A stretch of 64,000 nucleotides of DNA from Sandaracinaceae bacterium (lineage in GTDB: Bacteria; Myxococcota_A; Polyangia; Polyangiales; Houyiibacteriaceae), in NCBI GenBank assembly GCA_020633055.1, contig JACKEJ010000004.1, positions 992,001 through 1,056,000 on the forward strand. The letters are read 5' to 3'. The notes under the pieces were generated by a model. The model saw nothing but the letters and a program-made list of their open reading frames with translations. It searched no databases and had not been told where the DNA came from. The position numbers and the translations under genes are program-made. Within the stretch, counting starts at the first letter, position 1. Every line of letters begins with the position of its first letter. Shown piece after piece: positions 18,077 to 27,498 of this stretch.

Positions 18077-19096
18077 TCAGCGGAACGCGCCGACGCGATA
18101 GACGCCGCCGGCGAGGTCTTCCAACAGGGTGAGCCCCGCCGTGAGCTGCTCGGGGGTGGGCACCGCAGACCAGGCGAGCGCGAGCTGCCCGCCATCGCAG
18201 GACAGGATGGTGTCCGTGAGCTTCGTGAGCGCAGGGGCGCCCGCGTCGGTCAGCAGGCCCGCCGGGAGCCCCTCCACCTGCTCACGGCGAACCCGCGCGC
18301 GAAAGTCCGGTAGGCCCTCTCGCCCCACCAGCTGCAGGGTCACGCACGGGCCGCGCTCTCCCACCCTCGCGATGACACGCGCGTCACCGCGCGCCGTGGG
18401 GAGGGTGATGCTCGGCGGGTCGGGCTGCCGCCAGGCGTCGTCGCTCGGCACCCGCGTCGCACCCGGGAGCGTCATGTAGGGATCGAGGACATCGCTGCCC
18501 ACCGAAGCGAGCGCCGCGACCACATCGACCATGAGGTCGAGCCCGACCATGCGATGTCCGGGCACCGTCAGGGTGACCATGCGTCCACGCGAGATCACCA
18601 CGGCGTCCCGCAGCTCCCTGTGCACTCCGGCCAGCATCGCCTCGCTCCACATGGCGCGGACGACGGCTGGCTGGTCGCTCTTCACGATGAACGCGTCGTC
18701 GAAGGGGCCATGTCCCAGCTCGATGTCCTGCAACCCCATGGCACGGCCGAACGCGTTCAGCGCGTCCACGGGGAACACGTCGAACGCGGGACCGCCCCCG
18801 AGGGCGTAGTGCGCCCGTACACGCGTGCACACGTTCGCTTCGCCGTTGGCCCAGTCGCTGTGCAGATCGAGGCGCAGGACGACGCCGTCGATGCACAGCT
18901 GAACGCCGCGCACGGGGCCCCACGCCTGGCTGGGCGTGGCCGGCACATAAAGCGCCCCGCCACGCCGCAGCGCGAACTCTTCCCACGCGCGCAGGCGGCG
19001 GACCATCGCATCGCGCTTACCCAGGACGAAGTGCCTGCCGAAGAGGATGGCGCCGCCGGCGCCCAGACCACCGACGATGAGACCTGCCAGACCCAT
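18077..19096 (-). CDS. Membrane-anchored protein linked to an ECF sigma factor
   Basis: 339 residues. An N-terminal Gly-rich membrane segment (LAGLIVGGLGAGGAILFG) and a large soluble domain with no family I recognise. It follows the ECF sigma gene by only 6 bp, the usual place of an anti-sigma or sensor partner, but it lacks a zinc-binding anti-sigma HxxxCxxC motif. The C-terminal motif LTDTILSCDGGQLALAWSAV and the ending LLEDLAGGVYRVGAFR are repeated in a decayed copy upstream of the sigma gene (19812-20175), so the locus was once duplicated. Role as sigma regulator is inferred from position only. Confidence 0.65.
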   Translation of the reverse strand: MGLAGLIVGGLGAGGAILFGRHFVLGKRDAMVRRLRAWEEFALRRGGALYVPATPSQAWGPVRGVQLCIDGVVLRLDLHSDWANGEANVCTRVRAHYALGGGPAFDVFPVDALNAFGRAMGLQDIELGHGPFDDAFIVKSDQPAVVRAMWSEAMLAGVHRELRDAVVISRGRMVTLTVPGHRMVGLDLMVDVVAALASVGSDVLDPYMTLPGATRVPSDDAWRQPDPPSITLPTARGDARVIARVGERGPCVTLQLVGREGLPDFRARVRREQVEGLPAGLLTDAGAPALTKLTDTILSCDGGQLALAWSAVPTPEQLTAGLTLLEDLAGGVYRVGAFR

Positions 19097-19102
19097 GAAA
19101 GG

Positions 19103-19750
19103 CTAACCCCGAGCGAGCGAAGGCTGTTCCGCCGGATCGACCAGCGCGCCCATCACGGCGCGCGTCATGCGCGCGCAGCGCTCCCCCAGGAACGCGTACG
19201 CCGATGGCCAGGGTGCGTCACGCAGCTCGCTGCGCAACGCCGCGCGAGCGCGATGGAGTCGGACGCGCACGTTCTCCTCACTCACACCGAGCGCCTCGGC
19301 CGCCTCCGCGGTGCTCACCTCCTGCACGGCGCGCAGCATGAACACGACGCGTTGGGCGTCGTCGAGTGCGTCGATGGCCGCCTCCAGCTGTGCGCGCAGC
19401 GTGGTGGTCGCGAGCGCGGTCTCGGGGTCCACGGCTGGCGCGCTCGGCGCAGGCGGCTCGCTCGCCAACATGGCCCCGTGGCGCTGCTGCCCGCGGGCGC
19501 GGGCGAGGGCCGCCCTGATGGCGATGCGCGTCACCCACGCGCCATAGTGCGCGGGGTCCTCGAGCTGATGCAGGTGCTGGAACGCCGCGAGGTGGCTCTC
19601 CTGCACCACGTCCTCGGCGTCCGAGTCGCTGCGCACGATGCCGCGCGCCACACGAAACAGCCGCTGGTTGTAGCGCTGCACCAGCGTGGCGAAGAGAGCG
19701 CGCTCCCCCCGTCGCACGGCCCGCACCAGCGCAGCGTCGTCGTCCAGCAT
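19103..19750 (-). CDS. ECF-type RNA polymerase sigma factor
   Basis: 215 residues. Region 2 includes LVQRYNQRLFRVARGIVRSD and the DAEDVVQESHLAAFQHL motif. Region 4 includes DALDDAQRVVFMLRAV, EVSTAEAAEALGVSEENVRVRLHRARAAL, a standard helix-turn-helix. A tail of about 40 residues follows. It is the upstream member of a two-gene unit with the membrane-anchored protein at 18077. The remnant of a second copy of that protein lies just upstream. Its targets and signal are unknown. Confidence 0.93.
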   Translation of the reverse strand: MLDDDAALVRAVRRGERALFATLVQRYNQRLFRVARGIVRSDSDAEDVVQESHLAAFQHLHQLEDPAHYGAWVTRIAIRAALARARGQQRHGAMLASEPPAPSAPAVDPETALATTTLRAQLEAAIDALDDAQRVVFMLRAVQEVSTAEAAEALGVSEENVRVRLHRARAALRSELRDAPWPSAYAFLGERCARMTRAVMGALVDPAEQPSLARG

Positions 19751-19811
19751 GGGCGCAGCTTGCCACGGGCAGAGCCGCCGCGACCACCGCGGCGCATCCG
19801 CGCTGGATCAC

Positions 19812-20175
19812 TCAGCGGAACGCGCCCGTGCGGTAGGCCCCGCCCGCCAGGTCCACCAGCAGGACCAGCCCGGTGGCGAGCGCCTGGGGTGTTGGCGGAA
19901 GCGACCACGCGGACGTGAGCTCGCCGTCCGCACACACCACGACCGACTCCGAGAGCTACGCGTGCTCCTCCCCCTGAAGCAGCGCGTTGTGGACGTCCAA
20001 GCGCACGACCACGCCGCGGAAGACCAACTCGACGCCGTTCACGGGACCCCCACTCATGCATGTGCGGGTGCGGCGGGTACTGCGTACCCCCGCGGCGCCT
20101 CGCGAACTGCTCCCACGCCTGCGCCCGACGGGACGCCGCGTGCTCGCCCAGGCACGCCCGCGTGGCCCCCCCCAA
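19812..20175 (-). pseudogene. Decayed, internally deleted copy of the membrane-anchored protein at 18077
   Basis: The 3' part reads SVVVCADGELTSAWSL then ALATGLVLLVDLAGGAYRTGAFR and stop, which aligns with the intact paralogue's LSCDGGQLALAWSAV and LTAGLTLLEDLAGGVYRVGAFR. The 5' part reads RAQAWEQFARRRGGTQYP, against LRAWEEFALRRGGALYVP in the paralogue. Three lesions are visible: an extra G in a run of five (about 20048) that shifts frame between HMHEWG and PVNGVELVFRGVVVRLDVHN, an in-frame TAG at 19956-19958, and loss of roughly 200 central codons plus the N-terminal membrane segment. Not expected to make a functional product. Confidence 0.82.
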
Positions 20176-20232
20176 CGACGGGCCACAGACGAAATCGTGT
20201 AACGCCGCGCCACCCGCTACGCTCTAGAGGAC

Positions 20233-20979
20233 GTGACGCCGCGACCACATCCGCTCTGGCACCGCATGGGGGGCCTCGCCCTGCTGGTCTCGCTGCTGGT
20301 AGGCGCGTCACTCGCCCTACGGATCGCCCGAGGCATGCCGGCCTCCGCGATCGGGCTCGCGACGCTGGTGGGGTCCCTGATCGGCGGCTGGGTGCTCGCC
20401 GACCTGCTCTCGGGCCTGTTCCACTACTGGGCGGACGAGCGCGCCGACGAGTGCATGCCCTTCCTGGGCCGCAACGTCATCGTCCCCTTCCGCGAGCACC
20501 ACGCCGACCCGCGCGCCATCACGCGCCACGACCTGAGCGAGACGAACGGGGACAATGCGCTCGGCGCGCTGCTGGTGCTGGGACCGCTGCTGGCGTGGGT
20601 GCCCGCCGCGCCCACCCCGAGCCAGCTCGCGCTGAGCGCGCTGGGGCTCGGCCTGGGCCTGGGCGTGCTGGTGACGAACCAGGTGCACCAGTGGGCCCAT
20701 GCGCGCCATGCGCCGCGCGCGGTGCGCTGGCTCCAGCGCCGCGGCCTGTTGCTGTCCCCGGCCCACCACGCGCGCCACCACCGCGCGCACGACCGCGCCT
20801 ACTGCATCACCGCGGGGTGGTGCAATGTGCTGCTGGACCGTGTGCTGCCGCGAGCGCCCCGCGCCACCGACACACCGCAGGCACACGACACCGCCCGAGC
20901 CCCGAACCATCACGCGCACCGACGCGCGATCACGACACCCCACGGAGCCCCCCTTGAGCAAACACGACGAGCGCCCTGA
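20233..20979 (+). CDS. carF: CarF-like plasmanylethanolamine desaturase (TMEM189/PEDS1 family)
   Basis: 248 residues with several membrane segments (about 15-30, 40-62, 108-125, 132-150). The histidine pattern matches CarF/TMEM189: H64 in GLFHYWADE, H89-H90 in FREHHADP, H152 and H156 in VHQWAHARH, H178-H179 and H182-H183 in PAHHARHH, and YCITAGWCN. CarF introduces the vinyl-ether double bond that turns plasmanyl into plasmenyl ethanolamine (plasmalogen); in Myxococcus this is needed for the singlet-oxygen/light response. It is the first gene of a compact unit and overlaps folE by 26 bp. A c-type cytochrome two genes downstream could be a redox partner, which is only a guess. Confidence 0.88.
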   Translation: MTPRPHPLWHRMGGLALLVSLLVGASLALRIARGMPASAIGLATLVGSLIGGWVLADLLSGLFHYWADERADECMPFLGRNVIVPFREHHADPRAITRHDLSETNGDNALGALLVLGPLLAWVPAAPTPSQLALSALGLGLGLGVLVTNQVHQWAHARHAPRAVRWLQRRGLLLSPAHHARHHRAHDRAYCITAGWCNVLLDRVLPRAPRATDTPQAHDTARAPNHHAHRRAITTPHGAPLEQTRRAP

Positions 20980-21493
20980 GATCACCATCGCCAGCTGGCT
21001 ACGAGACAACGTCACGGACGACCCGCGCGCCCTGCGCTGGTTCGACGCGGAGGAGTGCGAGCCGCGCATCCGGCGCGCCTACAAGGATCTGCTGAGCGGC
21101 TATCAAGTGGACCCCGAAAGCGTGCTGAAGACCACGCGCATGCTGGACGAGCACGAGCCGCGCGGCGTGGTCACCGTCTCGGACATCACGTTCTTCTCCA
21201 TCTGCGCGCACCACTTCCTGCCCTTCTTCGGCACGGCGCACGTCAGCTACCTGCCCGGGCGCCGCATCCTCGGCCTCGGGAAGCTGCCGCGCTTGGTGGA
21301 CGCCCTCGCGCGCCGCTTCATGATCCAGGAGGACCTCACCGCGCAGCTGGCGCAGGTGCTCATGGACGCGGGCGAGGCGCGCGGGGCGAAGGTGGTGACC
21401 GACGCGCGCCACCTGTGCATGTGCGGTCGTGGTCCTTCGCAGCCGGGGGCCAGCACGCGCGTCGAGATCGCCCTCGGCGAGCTGCTCGCATGA
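20954..21493 (+). CDS. folE: GTP cyclohydrolase I
   Basis: 179 residues. Converts GTP to dihydroneopterin triphosphate, the entry to folate and tetrahydrobiopterin. The zinc/active-site segments are present: FFSICAHHFLPFFGTAHVSYLP and HLCMCGRG with the second cysteine, plus the GLGKLPRLVDALARRFMIQEDLTAQ helix. The most likely start is TTG 20954 (LSKHDERPE), with GGAG upstream, because no earlier ATG in frame gives a sensible N-terminus. It overlaps carF and is followed by an ATGA overlap with the cytochrome gene. The position next to an ether-lipid desaturase is unusual. Confidence 0.9.
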   Translation: MSKHDERPEITIASWLRDNVTDDPRALRWFDAEECEPRIRRAYKDLLSGYQVDPESVLKTTRMLDEHEPRGVVTVSDITFFSICAHHFLPFFGTAHVSYLPGRRILGLGKLPRLVDALARRFMIQEDLTAQLAQVLMDAGEARGAKVVTDARHLCMCGRGPSQPGASTRVEIALGELLA

Positions 21494-22608
21494 AGGCGCC
21501 GTCGCGCATCGACGCGCGGGGTCACGGCACCACCCCCTGTGACCCACGCCTGGGCCGCCTTTGGCCATCCCATGACACCGGGGGCCCGAGCTGGGTCCCG
21601 GGCGCGTGGGTCGTGGGCATCGCGAGCATCGCGTGCGTCGTGCTGACGGGTTGCAGCGGGCGAGCCGAAGAGCCGGCGGGAGCGCACGCGGAGGCGTCCG
21701 ATCCGAGGGCCTCCGAGGCCGTCGCGCCCGCGGCGCACACTGCGGACGCCACCGTGCGCTTCGGAGCAGGCTCCGAGTCACGCGTGGTGGACCTGAGCGC
21801 GCGCTCCGAGGGCCGCGTCGAGCTCGAGGTCTTCGAGCCCTACGAGGAGCGCACCGTGCGCTTCTCGGCCCTGCCCGCGCTGCCGCTGCTTGACGAGCTG
21901 CTGCCGTCCTCGTGGCGCAGCGCGGACGAGCTGGTCTTCGAGTGCGCCGACGGCTACCGCGCCGCCGTGCCCGTGTCGCGCTTCGTCGCGCACCAGGCGT
22001 TCTTCGCGACGGCCCGCGTCGGCGCGGACTTCGCCATCGACAAGTCCGTGGGCGGCGCCGTGGTACATACCGCGCTCGCGCCCGTGTACCTCGTCTGGGA
22101 GAACCAGCGCGACGAGCTCGTCCGCAGCGAGGGCGACTGGGGCTGGCCGTACCAAGTGGTGGGTGTGACGGTGGCGGAAGACGCGACAGGACGTTACGCC
22201 CGCATGGCCCCTCCCGACGACGCCGGCCCCAGCGCCGTGCGCGGCTTCGCGGTGTTCCGCCGCTACTGCGCGCGCTGCCACGCCATGAACGGCGAAGGCG
22301 GCGAGGTGGGGCCGGAGCTCAACTACCCCGCCAGCGTCAGCGAGTACCTCGAGCCCAGCTGGCTGCGCCGGTGGATCGACGCGCCCCTGAGCGTGCGTCG
22401 CGGCACCCCCATGCCCGGATTGCCGCAGGGCATCCCCGCGCGGCAGGAAGCGCTCGACGACGTGATCGCCTACTTGAACGCGATGGCGCGCCGCAAGCTC
22501 GCGCCCGAGGGCGAGCCGCCTGCTTCTGCCACGCTCGACACGACGCCCCCCGCGGAGTCACCCACCCCCGCCACGTCTGGCGCGACGCCTCCCATGGAGA
22601 CCCCCTGA
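21490..22608 (+). CDS. Mono-haem c-type cytochrome lipoprotein
   Basis: 372 residues. Lipobox VLTGC (Cys55). The middle domain (about 85-235) has PLLDELLPSSW, VFECADGYRAAVPVSRF and WPYQVVGVTV, reminiscent of sulfite-oxidase-fold molybdopterin domains, but I see no obvious cofactor cysteine. The C-terminal class I cytochrome c domain has the haem motif CARCH (Cys260, Cys263, His264) and a probable axial Met in GTPMPGL (about 308). The C-terminus is Pro/Thr-rich. The ATG overlaps the folE stop (ATGA). Likely a periplasmic electron carrier; partner unknown. Confidence 0.85.
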   Translation: MKAPSRIDARGHGTTPCDPRLGRLWPSHDTGGPSWVPGAWVVGIASIACVVLTGCSGRAEEPAGAHAEASDPRASEAVAPAAHTADATVRFGAGSESRVVDLSARSEGRVELEVFEPYEERTVRFSALPALPLLDELLPSSWRSADELVFECADGYRAAVPVSRFVAHQAFFATARVGADFAIDKSVGGAVVHTALAPVYLVWENQRDELVRSEGDWGWPYQVVGVTVAEDATGRYARMAPPDDAGPSAVRGFAVFRRYCARCHAMNGEGGEVGPELNYPASVSEYLEPSWLRRWIDAPLSVRRGTPMPGLPQGIPARQEALDDVIAYLNAMARRKLAPEGEPPASATLDTTPPAESPTPATSGATPPMETP

Positions 22609-22609
22609 G

Positions 22610-23290
22610 ATGTTCGAGGCCTTCTACCAGAGCACGTGGCAACACCCCGTGCTGCTCTTCGCGGCGTGCGCCGTCGGCGCGCTCGTGGCCTGGCTGGGAC
22701 GAGCGCGCGTGCACCCGAGCGTGTGGCGCTACGCCCTGCTCGTCGCGGCCCTCGCCGCGCTCGACGCGTGGCTGACCTCCAACGACATCACCTTGATCGG
22801 AACGCTCCCGGGAGCCCTCGCCACGGTGGTGCCGGTGGCCTTCGTGATCCTCGGCGACCTGCGCTACCTGCTCCTGCCCGAGGTGCTCACGGACGAGGGC
22901 GCGCTGCACATCACCCCGCGCGCCGTGCTGCGTGCCACGGCCTGGGCCTTCGTGGTGCCGGTGGTGTCGCAGCTGGTCGTGCGCCTGGTCCTCCGCAGCG
23001 ACGAGGGGCGCGTGCTCTTCCTCACCTACGAGACGCTGTTCTTCGCGCTCGTCCTCTTGCGCTGGCCCTACGTGCGGCACATCGCGCACGGCAAGCGCGC
23101 GCGCACGACCCTCGCGCGCTTGGATGCTCTGGCGCTGGCTTGGTACGGCACGTGGATCACGGCGGACGTGCTCATCCTCGGCCTCGGGCTCGACGTGGGC
23201 TACCTCGCGCGGGTGGTGCCCAACGTGCTTTACTACGGGGCGCTACCGGCCGTGCTCGTGTGGAGCGCGCCGCTGGTCTCGCGCTCATGA
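22610..23290 (+). CDS. Integral membrane protein of unknown function
   Basis: 226 residues with six to seven hydrophobic segments (for example PVLLFAACAVGALVAWL, LATVVPVAFVILGDL, WAFVVPVVSQLVVRLVL, NVLYYGALPAVLVWSA). There are no histidine clusters like those of desaturases or hydroxylases, so it is not an alkylglycerol monooxygenase. It starts one base after the cytochrome stop and overlaps the protease start, so it belongs to the same transcription unit. Possible role: membrane anchor or quinone-facing partner for the cytochrome, unproven. Confidence 0.7.
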   Translation: MFEAFYQSTWQHPVLLFAACAVGALVAWLGRARVHPSVWRYALLVAALAALDAWLTSNDITLIGTLPGALATVVPVAFVILGDLRYLLLPEVLTDEGALHITPRAVLRATAWAFVVPVVSQLVVRLVLRSDEGRVLFLTYETLFFALVLLRWPYVRHIAHGKRARTTLARLDALALAWYGTWITADVLILGLGLDVGYLARVVPNVLYYGALPAVLVWSAPLVSRS

Positions 23291-24192
23291 GCCCGCTCCG
23301 TCCCACGCACGATCGCGCCCGAGGCCTCTCGGGCCACTCGCCCTCTCGCGCACCCACAGCGCGTGCACCCGCGCACGCACGACCCGCGGAAGCACGTCGT
23401 CGGACGGGACGCCTCGCAACCCACGCCATGTGGGCGGGTCTCGTCGCGAGCGCTCTGCTCGGCCTCGCCTGCTGGCCCCTCGCGGGGCGCGCGCTCTACG
23501 GTGGCGCGGACGTGGCCCCGGACCGTGCGGGCTCCGCCGTGATGATGCGCTGGCGACGCGGCAGCTGGTGGGGCACGTGCAGCGGGGTCGTGGTCGCCCC
23601 GGACGCCGTGCTCACCGCGGGTCACTGCGTGCGCTCGGCCACCTTGGGTGAGCTGCAGGTGCGCAACGTGCAGGTGGGCCACCCGCGCAACCGCCCCGAG
23701 CGCGGCACCGTGCGGCAGGTGGTGGTGCACCCCAGCTTCGACGCCCAGCACCCGGAGCGGGGCAACGACCTGGCCGTGCTGCGTCTGAGCGCGCCGCTCA
23801 CCCGCGCTCAGCCGGTGCCCCTCGCCGCCCTCAGCGACAATGTCATGCTGGCCGGGCCGCGCGTGCGCATCCTCGGGTTCGGCGTCACCCGCAGCGGCGG
23901 ACGTGGGAGCGCGCGGCTGCGCGACGCCACGCTCGAGTCACTGTCGCCCTTCCACTGCTTCTCGGGAGACGTGCAGGGCATGGCCCAGACGCGCTTCTGC
24001 GCCGCCTCCCCCGAGGCCGGCGTGTGCCCCGGAGACTCGGGCGCCCCCGCCCTACTGTCCGTCGAGGGGGTCGAGCACGTGGTGGGCATCGTCAGCCTCG
24101 CGGTGGACAACAGCTCGCGCTGCGTCGAGTCGGCCGCCGTCATCACGCGCGTGTCCGCGTTCCGCGAGTGGGTGCAGACCGCGTCGCACTGA
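23287..24192 (+). CDS. Trypsin-like (S1) serine protease
   Basis: 301 residues. After an Arg/Ala/Pro-rich N-terminus comes a hydrophobic segment (about 47-62), then an S1 domain. The catalytic triad is visible: H113 in LTAGHC, D161 in NDLAVLRL and S251 in CPGDSGAP. Cysteine pairs around TAGHC and near the C-terminus fit disulfides, so it acts outside the cytoplasm. The ATG overlaps the membrane-protein stop (ATGA). Its presence at the end of a lipid/cofactor operon is odd; it may process or degrade an envelope protein. Confidence 0.9.
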   Translation: MSPLRPTHDRARGLSGHSPSRAPTARAPAHARPAEARRRTGRLATHAMWAGLVASALLGLACWPLAGRALYGGADVAPDRAGSAVMMRWRRGSWWGTCSGVVVAPDAVLTAGHCVRSATLGELQVRNVQVGHPRNRPERGTVRQVVVHPSFDAQHPERGNDLAVLRLSAPLTRAQPVPLAALSDNVMLAGPRVRILGFGVTRSGGRGSARLRDATLESLSPFHCFSGDVQGMAQTRFCAASPEAGVCPGDSGAPALLSVEGVEHVVGIVSLAVDNSSRCVESAAVITRVSAFREWVQTASH

Positions 24193-24315
24193 GCGCGCTG
24201 CCGCGGTCACGGCCACCGCCCAGTCAGCACGGAGCCACCACGGCTGGGCGTGGCGTCGAAGTCCTCGGGTCGGCGCGCTGCCGGTGCCGTCTCGGCGAAA
24301 TCGGTATCCCCTGCG

Positions 24316-24590
24316 TCACTCGTCGCGGCGCTGCTGCAGCAGCACCAGCAGCTCGCTCACCTGGCGGCGCGTGGCCACCAGCTCGGAGCGCAGCCGGAGG
24401 ATGACCTCGGCCCCCTCCCAGTTGACCTCGAGCTCGTGGATCAGCGTGCCCACCACGCGCGCCGTCTCCGCCTGCTCGTGGGAGAAGCGGTCGGCCTCGC
24501 GGTCCAGGTGCCCCTCCGCGCACAGGCGCTCGAACAGCTCCCGGTCGTGGTGCAGCAGCGCCAGCAGGTCGTCGAGATGGATGCCCTGGC

Positions 24591-24594
<4 letters not shown>
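24316..24594 (-). CDS. CbpM-like chaperone modulator
   Basis: 92 residues. The sequence HLDDLLALLHHDRELFERLCAEG followed by a heptad-rich C-terminal helix (VILRLRSELVATRRQVSELLVLLQQRR) matches CbpM/MerR-like modulators that bind the J-domain of CbpA-type DnaJ proteins and restrain them. It starts inside the last codons of the DnaJ gene (ATGA overlap), the usual cbpA-cbpM order. Length is close to CbpM (about 100). Confidence 0.72.
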
Positions 24595-25769
<1,175 letters not shown>

Positions 25770-25893
25770 GCGCGCACGATACCGCAGGCGCCCACGCACG
25801 ACCCGGAGAGAAAATCACCCGCCGACCCAACTTTCGGTCTCGCGTGGTGTCCATGCTCTTACGCGGCCGCTCATCCGCGTGAAAGGACTCCCC

Positions 25894-26133
25894 ATGCGCC
25901 TCGCCCTCGGACTCGCCCTCGCCACCCTGCTCGCGCTCCCCGCCGCGCAGGCGTCGGCCAACACGCCCGCCCCCACCGAGATCACGTTCACCGACGCCGA
26001 CCTGGTGCGCGGCGAGCTGGTCCGCAGCGAAGGAGAGATCATCCAGGTGCGAGGCCGTCTCGGCACCAGCCGGCTCATCCGCCCGCGGGTCAACTTCGTC
26101 CCCGAGCTGCTCAAGGACGCCGAGAACATCTGA
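25894..26133 (+). CDS. Small exported protein of unknown function
   Basis: 79 residues. A clear signal peptide (RLALGLALATLLALPAAQASA) with cleavage after ASA, leaving about 57 residues: an Asp/Glu-containing segment EITFTDADLVRGELVRSEGEI and a basic end RLGTSRLIRPRVNFVPELL. An AAGG-type ribosome site lies at 25882-25886. Similar small exported proteins with the V-R-G-E-L-V-R core occur in myxobacteria in my recollection, but no function is known. Confidence 0.62.
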   Translation: MRLALGLALATLLALPAAQASANTPAPTEITFTDADLVRGELVRSEGEIIQVRGRLGTSRLIRPRVNFVPELLKDAENI

Positions 26134-26248
26134 CACCACACGGGCGCACGCCGCTCGGGTCACGCACACGCGGACGACACGAAGTCGTCGCAGCGGCGGC
26201 GCGCACGCAGCCCCTCGGTGGCGGAGCGGCGACGGCGCGCCCTGGACC

Positions 26249-26758
26249 TCAGCGCGCGTGCTCGACAGGCTCGTCCGCGACGCGCACGGTGGCCCCCTCG
26301 CGCAGCGGGATGCGACGCACCGTCGTGCGCTCGCCCGCGTCGGGGTGGTGGTGAACCTCCAGTGAGCCGTCGCTGCCCATGCGGACCGTCAGGTGCTGGG
26401 GGCCGTCGGGGTGGTCCACCCGCACGCGGGCGATCTCGTCGCCCTCGGCAGCCTGGTGGGTGACGGTGCCCTCGTACTCGCCCAGCTCGTGGGTGGTCTC
26501 CTCGCCGTCAATGTCACGCACCACGGCGGAGATCCGCACGCGGGGTGCCTCCTCCTCCTCTTCCTGATCGAGGTGGACGCGGAAGCCCACCGTCATGGCC
26601 GACCCGTACTGCCGCTCGGAGGCCTGCGTATCCGGCGGGAACGCGGTGGCCGGCTGGGCCCCGGCTGGCTGGCAGCCTGCGAGGGACGCGGCGAGCAGAC
26701 CAGCGGCCAGCGGCGGGAGGGAGAACCAGAGGGTGCGCGGCATGGGGAGGGAGGCCAT
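26249..26758 (-). CDS. Lipoprotein of unknown function
   Basis: 169 residues. Lipobox SLAGC (Cys29), a Gln/Ala/Pro linker, then a probable beta-rich domain with MTVGFRVHLDQEEEEEAPRV, THELGEYEGTVTHQ and LTVRMGSDGSLEVHHHPDAG. The acidic Glu run and HHH could bind metal, but this is speculative. It is divergent from the TetR regulator at 26833 with 74 bp between starts, so it is a candidate target of that regulator. Confidence 0.65.
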   Translation of the reverse strand: MASLPMPRTLWFSLPPLAAGLLAASLAGCQPAGAQPATAFPPDTQASERQYGSAMTVGFRVHLDQEEEEEAPRVRISAVVRDIDGEETTHELGEYEGTVTHQAAEGDEIARVRVDHPDGPQHLTVRMGSDGSLEVHHHPDAGERTTVRRIPLREGATVRVADEPVEHAR

Positions 26759-26832
26759 GGGGCCAACGTAGCGCTCGAACGCCGCATGTGCCCGTTGGCG
26801 TCCCGGCTGCTTTCCCGCATGGTTGCGGAGCG

Positions 26833-27465
26833 ATGGCCAAGCACCTCCCGGACCCTCGCGGCCGCATCCTGGACGCCGCGCTCGTGCTCTTCGCCCGCTT
26901 CGGCGTGGAGGGCACCACCCTGAGCGATCTGGCCCAGCGCGCGCGGCTGGCGAAGACCACGCTCTACCACCACTTCCCGGACGGCAAGGGGATGATCTTC
27001 AAGGTCGCGGTGGAGGGCATGCTCAGCACGCACTGGGGGGCCTTCGAGAGCACGGTGCGCGAGCAGCCCGACCCGGTCAGCCAGCTGGCCTGCTACGCGC
27101 GCCTGCGGCTGCACACCTTCGACCGCGAGATGGCGCGCTGGGGGCTCACGCAAGAGACCTGGGAGTCCATGAAGCCCGCCGTCAACGTGGCCATGCAGCC
27201 CTACTACGCGCGCGAGCTGGCCCTGCTGACCGACGTGGTCAGCGCCGGCATCGCCGACGGGCAGCTGCGCGCCGGACACCCGGCGACCATCGCCGGCATC
27301 CTGCAGGCCGCCTTCCGCGGCCTCACCTTGGACGGCCGCCTCGACACGACCGCACGCGAGCGCGAGGCCGAGCTGACCGAGCTGGCCGAGTTCGTGGCAG
27401 GTGGGCTGCTGGCTCCGAGTGCGCGGACGCGGTGGCGCAAGGCCATGGGGGCTCCGGGATCGTAG
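26833..27465 (+). CDS. TetR-family transcriptional regulator
   Basis: 210 residues. N-terminal helix-turn-helix with GRILDAALVLFARFGVEGTTLSDLAQRARLAKTTLYHHFPDGKG (about residues 9-52), the classic TetR signature. The ligand domain is unclassified. Divergent from the lipoprotein ending at 26249 and convergent with hipA. Regulates itself and perhaps the lipoprotein; ligand unknown. Confidence 0.9.
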   Translation: MAKHLPDPRGRILDAALVLFARFGVEGTTLSDLAQRARLAKTTLYHHFPDGKGMIFKVAVEGMLSTHWGAFESTVREQPDPVSQLACYARLRLHTFDREMARWGLTQETWESMKPAVNVAMQPYYARELALLTDVVSAGIADGQLRAGHPATIAGILQAAFRGLTLDGRLDTTAREREAELTELAEFVAGGLLAPSARTRWRKAMGAPGS

Positions 27466-27498
27466 CGCCGCGAGGGTGATGTCACGCCGGTCGCGACC

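Noticed and set aside
22610..23290. Alkylglycerol monooxygenase (pterin-dependent) to fit the carF-folE pairing
   Set aside because: The protein lacks the eight-histidine motif of the fatty-acid hydroxylase superfamily, so the attractive pathway story is not supported by this gene.
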